DNA of 47,915 nt from NCBI RefSeq assembly GCF_019049625.1, contig NZ_JAFMOY010000106.1:1-47915 (forward strand), read 5' to 3'. The translations under genes and the position numbers were made by a program. How positions within the stretch are numbered: the first letter of the stretch is position 1; every line of letters begins with the position of its first letter. Shown piece after piece: positions 44,572-47,915 of the stretch. The notes under the pieces are model-generated. The model was not told the origin of the DNA and searched no databases. It was given only the letters and a program-made list of their open reading frames with translations. Origin of the DNA: Rahnella ecdela (GTDB taxonomy: Bacteria; Pseudomonadota; Gammaproteobacteria; Enterobacterales; Enterobacteriaceae).

Positions 44572-45110
44572 TTCAAATTCAAATTCAAGGTCGTGGGCGT
44601 CGGCCCACACCGACTTGGGGGGCGGCCTATCGCCGCCACCCCCCAAGACCCCCCGGGCTCTTTTACTGCGCGCTAACGCTCGCTGGTTATGTTTCAAGGG
44701 CCACAGCGACAGGCTGGTAATCTTGCCGCTGCGCGGTTCCTTCATTTCGGGATTGCAGCCTTTGGTCTGCAACCTCTCATTCAGCAAGTTTTCTGAAACG
44801 CCCGCACGATCTTAAATTCAACGGCAGAATGTTTTTCATCTTTTAAAAAGGTTGATTGGCGTGCTCAAAAATGGCACCGAATGAAGGGTTCGAGACCTGG
44901 GGCTCGAAACCTGAAATTCGGGGATCGCGAAGCGATGACATTTTGCGCCACTCACTGATGCAACAGGACATGTCCCTTTTGCCCGCGATAGCGCGCAGTT
45001 AAAAAAGCGCGGAGTCCAGAGGCCCGCGCGTTACCGGGTCTCTGGTCGGTGTGGGCCGACGCCCACGACCTTGACCTTGAGGCCCGTTTGGGTGGCAACC
45101 CAATGTGTTG
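44572..45110 (+). repeat. dispersed structured repeat element, copy 2
   Basis: This 539-base relative of 8786-9374 lies in the same orientation. It has three TTCAAN hexamers (44572-44589), perfect 30-base terminal inverted repeats (44585-44614 and 45045-45074), two CCTTGA hexamers (45069-45080) and the TTGGGT-GGCA-ACCCAA hairpin at the right end. It lacks the 28-base block present near the left end of copy 1. Hairpins correspond in position: 44614-44647 (loop CCTATCGCCG), 44753-44772 and 44889-44908. It fills the gap between the convergent LysR and dehydrogenase genes; no ORF or transposase is seen. Confidence 0.85.
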
Positions 45111-45137
45111 GCCAGTTTGCACAGCATGCGCAAAAAA

Positions 45138-46226
45138 CTAATTAATCTTTGCCCCGAGCATCTCAACCCTCTCAATCCCCCTCCTGACATCTTCAAATGT
45201 AATATCGCCCGGCATGTTCGCCATATCCGGCGTACTCAGACTACGGTCGATGATCACCGCCAGATCCTGCTCTGTCAGGCCTGGCGTGATATGCGCTAAC
45301 TGCGTCGGTACAGCACTGGCGCGGGCGAGGGCGATGGCGGTCAGTAATTCCTCGTCGCTGCGGTTTTCCAGCGCCAGCAGGCACAGGTTGCCGTAACCGA
45401 CCAGTAAACCGTGGGCGACGTGGCGGGTTTTCGGGCAGGCGGTGAAACCTTCATATAAGGCGTGGGAAGCGCCGGTGTGTGCGCCGTTACTCATGATGGA
45501 AGTCAGTCCAGCATAGAGGAAAATGGCGTCGAGCACCTGTTCGAGGGCGTTGTTGGCTTTACCGTCCTGCACCGCGAAACAGGCGTCAGCGGCGAAGTGT
45601 TCGATGAGCGTATAGCAAAGTTCACTGTTGGTGCGGGCGACACCCGCCAGACCGGTGAGCTGATTGAGGTCGCTGATGGCGCGATATTCGTACCATTTTG
45701 CCAGCGTATCGCCGATGCCTGCCGACAGCCATTGTAACGGAGCCGTTGCCAGTAAATCGGCGTCGATTACCGCCGCAGTCGGGCCGCAAGGTAAAGGCAT
45801 CATATCGCGAAATTCACCGTCCTGATGATAACGAAATGCCAGCGACGTCACTGCCGAACAAGTACCGGCAATGCTCGGTAACGTCACCACAGGAATATTG
45901 CACTTCACGCCTGCCGCTTTGGCGGTATCCAGAGCCTTGCCGCCGCCGGTGGCGATAATCACTTCCACGCCCTGTGTGCGGAACACGTCGGCCAGCCGGT
46001 TGATTTCCTCCTGACAACACACGCCGCCGAAGACTTCACTGCCCAGATAACTGACCATCTGCTGTTCGAGCTGATCGGCGACTTTCGCCTCGACGCTGGC
46101 TATGGCGCGTTTGCCGCCGACTAACATTGCCCGCTGACCTAAACGTCCGCACATCGCGCCCAGATGTTTTATGGCGCCGCGTCCGCGCAGGACGCTGGCA
46201 GGAAATACCAAACGGTGGGTGAACAT
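45138..46226 (-). CDS. iron-containing alcohol dehydrogenase family protein (GldA/YbdH-like)
   Basis: This 362-residue protein has the group III Fe-ADH / glycerol dehydrogenase pattern: ATGGGKALDTAKAAG for NAD(P) binding, PVVTLPSIAGTCSAVTSLA, LSAGIGDTLAKWYEYRAISD and GASHALYEGFTACPKTRHVA then HG, with metal ligands expected at Asp (IGDT) and the two later histidines. It resembles E. coli YbdH (HcxA), which reduces 2-oxo acids. The start at 46226 follows GAGG; longer in-frame starts lie inside the regulator gene. Probably co-transcribed with the RpiR regulator and MFS gene. Substrate unknown. Confidence 0.85.
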   Translation of the reverse strand: MFTHRLVFPASVLRGRGAIKHLGAMCGRLGQRAMLVGGKRAIASVEAKVADQLEQQMVSYLGSEVFGGVCCQEEINRLADVFRTQGVEVIIATGGGKALDTAKAAGVKCNIPVVTLPSIAGTCSAVTSLAFRYHQDGEFRDMMPLPCGPTAAVIDADLLATAPLQWLSAGIGDTLAKWYEYRAISDLNQLTGLAGVARTNSELCYTLIEHFAADACFAVQDGKANNALEQVLDAIFLYAGLTSIMSNGAHTGASHALYEGFTACPKTRHVAHGLLVGYGNLCLLALENRSDEELLTAIALARASAVPTQLAHITPGLTEQDLAVIIDRSLSTPDMANMPGDITFEDVRRGIERVEMLGAKIN

Positions 46227-46290
46227 GCATGCCCTCATAAACCGAAGTGTTTTAAGAAGTATAGAAGGCACGCAGAGGAACGGAAGAATA

Positions 46291-47145
46291 TCAGCGACGG
46301 TGGTGTTGTACCGCGTCGTGGGTTTTACGCAGGGCCTCACGCGCGCCCGGCAGACGCTGTGCGACGCCGATATACAGGCAGTCGATAATCAGTAACTGGC
46401 TGGTACGACTGGCCATTGCAGCGGCACGAAAACCCATTTCGCGATTGCTGGTTCGCAACACGACATCGGCTTTTCGCACGAGGGCAGCGCGCCCGTTGGC
46501 GGTGATCGCCAGCGTCGTCGCGCCCGCGGCTTTGGCCTGTGAAAGCGCTTCGACGACTCCGGCGGTCTTGCCGGAGTGGGAAATCGCCAGCGCGACATCG
46601 CCCGCCGCAAGCTGACAGGCGCTCACCAGACTTTCGTCGGTGCTGCCGTAACTCTGGGCGACAACGCCGATGCGCCGCAGTTTCTGGCAAAAATCTTGCG
46701 CCACAAGTCCCGATGCACCGGCACCGTAAATATCAATCCGTCTGGCTTGTGAAAGAACACTGACAGCCTGTTCGAGCGTCGCCGCGCTCAGTAATTGTGT
46801 GGTTTCACTCGCCCCTTTCACTTCAAATTCCAGCAGCTTTTGCAGAATTTGTTTCGGCGAATCGTTCTCACCGATATCCGCCGCCAACGGCATGTCGACC
46901 GGCATCGGGCTGGACGATTCTGCCGCTAACGCCAGCCGCAGCGCCGGATAGCCGCTGAACCCCAGCCGTTTGCTGGTACGCACCACCGTAGCGGTGCTGG
47001 TTTCAGCGTACTTTGCCAGCTCCGTTACGCCCATATTGGCGACGCCCGGCGGGTCGAGGCGGATAATCGTGATGATGCGCTTTTCTGCCGGAGAAAAGCT
47101 GCCCTGTAATGCATTCAGGCGCGACTGCAAAGGGGTGTCGCTCAT
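46291..47145 (-). CDS. MurR/RpiR-family transcriptional regulator
   Basis: This 284-residue protein has an N-terminal RpiR helix-turn-helix (about 1-80, MGVTELAKYAETSTATVVRT) and a C-terminal SIS sugar-phosphate-binding domain at about 120-250 (RIDIYGAGASGLVAQDFCQK, ALAISHSGKTAGVVEALSQA). Such proteins repress or activate sugar or amino-sugar genes. It lies between the MFS transporter and dehydrogenase genes on the same strand and three bases after the former. Confidence 0.92.
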   Translation of the reverse strand: MSDTPLQSRLNALQGSFSPAEKRIITIIRLDPPGVANMGVTELAKYAETSTATVVRTSKRLGFSGYPALRLALAAESSSPMPVDMPLAADIGENDSPKQILQKLLEFEVKGASETTQLLSAATLEQAVSVLSQARRIDIYGAGASGLVAQDFCQKLRRIGVVAQSYGSTDESLVSACQLAAGDVALAISHSGKTAGVVEALSQAKAAGATTLAITANGRAALVRKADVVLRTSNREMGFRAAAMASRTSQLLIIDCLYIGVAQRLPGAREALRKTHDAVQHHRR

Positions 47146-47148
47146 GGG

Positions 47149-47915
47149 TTATTCGTCCAGATCACGTAAATGGTCGTCTTTGCGCAACGACATCAACGCA
47201 AACAGGCTGACCACGCAGGTGGCCACCACGTAATACGCCGGAATATCGAGATTGCCCGTTTCCTTAATCAGCCCGGTGATAATCAGCCCCGCACAGCCGG
47301 AGAACACGGCGTTCGACAAGGAATAGGATAATCCGAGCCCGGTATAACGCACGCGGGTCGGGAACATTTCCGCCAGCATCGCCGGACCTGGACCGGCAAT
47401 CATCCCGATAGTCGCACCGGCAATCAGTACCGCAATGCCTTTCGCCATCAGGCTGCTTTCAGGATTTTGCAGCAGATGCAGGAGCGGGAAACTCAGCACA
47501 ATGACCGCGAATACGGCAATCATCATGACCTTTTTACGGCCAATTTTATCGCTCAGCCAGCCGGAAGGTAAAATCGCCAGCGCGAACCCGACATTTGCCA
47601 GCACGGTCGCCACCAGCGCCTGTAAAAACGTGGCGTGCAGGGACGTTTGCAGATAAGACGGCATCACCACCAGGAAGGTATAACCGCCCGCCGACCAGCC
47701 CATCATGCGGCCAATCCCCAGCGCGATGGCTTTGGCGGTGGCAACGGCCGACGCTTTTTCCTCCGCCGTTTTCTGCGCTTTCGGTTCGGCTTTTTTACTG
47801 GCGACAAAGTTTGGTGTTTCGTCGAGTTTCAGGCGCAGATACAGCGCCACCAGCCCCATCGGCAGCGCCAGCAGGAACGGAATACGCCATCCCCAGTCTT
47901 TCATCTGCGCTTGCG
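47149..47915 (-). CDS. MFS (MHS-type) transporter, C-terminal part (partial at window edge)
   Basis: The open frame continues past the right edge. About 254 residues are visible: DWGWRIPFLLALPMGLVALY with YLRLKLDETPNF (the middle-loop motif of metabolite/H+ symporters such as ProP, KgtP and ShiA), six hydrophobic helices, and the motif SGWLSDKIGRKKVMM. It likely imports an organic acid or similar compound by proton symport. It stops three bases before the RpiR start, suggesting a transporter-regulator-dehydrogenase operon. Confidence 0.88.
   Translation of the reverse strand, partial: QAQMKDWGWRIPFLLALPMGLVALYLRLKLDETPNFVASKKAEPKAQKTAEEKASAVATAKAIALGIGRMMGWSAGGYTFLVVMPSYLQTSLHATFLQALVATVLANVGFALAILPSGWLSDKIGRKKVMMIAVFAVIVLSFPLLHLLQNPESSLMAKGIAVLIAGATIGMIAGPGPAMLAEMFPTRVRYTGLGLSYSLSNAVFSGCAGLIITGLIKETGNLDIPAYYVVATCVVSLFALMSLRKDDHLRDLDE

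Overview
The window reads as chromosome of an enterobacterium in the Yersiniaceae-like group (Rahnella, Ewingella or Serratia are the nearest guesses). This rests on E. coli-like narGHJI, chaA/chaBC, a complete flg cluster, yohJ/yohK and an OmpC/OmpF-type porin, arranged in an order unlike E. coli. The genus is inference; no rRNA or tRNA gene is present. Both window edges cut genes: a ClC chloride channel at the left and an MFS/MHS transporter at the right.

Layout. 1-1350: end of clcB and a CorA-type transporter gene broken by an internal deletion. 1556-8508: anaerobic respiratory nitrate reductase operon narGHJI with a perfect FNR box, a NarL-type 7-2-7 site and a terminator whose loop holds the -10 of a likely promoter for the next small membrane-protein gene. 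8786-9374: first copy of a non-coding repeat element. 9378-12243: chaA (minus strand), chaB and chaC. 12522-13177: a HigB2/HigA2-like toxin-antitoxin pair. 13243-25293: flagellar block, flgAMN on the minus strand and flgBCDEFGHIJ then flgKL on the plus strand, with FlhDC-like and sigma-28 sites. An ERIC-like element follows. 25606-26698: yohJ-yohK (LrgA/LrgB type). 27073-32107: a five-gene peptide-type ABC importer operon. 32966-34033: a general porin behind a long AT-rich regulatory region.

34305-44568 is one tight apparent operon: a DgcN-type protein, a DgcA/dipeptide-epimerase-type enolase-superfamily enzyme, a complete Gsi/Dpp-type importer (double ATPase, binding protein, two permeases), a DmpA-type P1 aminopeptidase, an M55 D-aminopeptidase and a LysR regulator. 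Together these look like a system that imports peptides containing D-amino acids (probably murein-type), cleaves them and converts the D-glutamate or D/L-dipeptide product. The logic resembles the B. subtilis dpp-ykf region but with other enzymes. 44572-45110 is the second copy of the repeat. 45138-47915 holds, on the minus strand, an MFS transporter, an RpiR-type regulator and a GldA/YbdH-like dehydrogenase.

The least explained object is the pair of 540-590 base repeat elements. They have 30-base terminal inverted repeats, variable hexamer tracts at both ends, no credible ORF and several internal hairpins. Two of these hairpins keep their pairing while their stem sequences differ completely between copies. 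Both copies fill gaps between convergent genes, lie in the same orientation and bracket about 36 kb.
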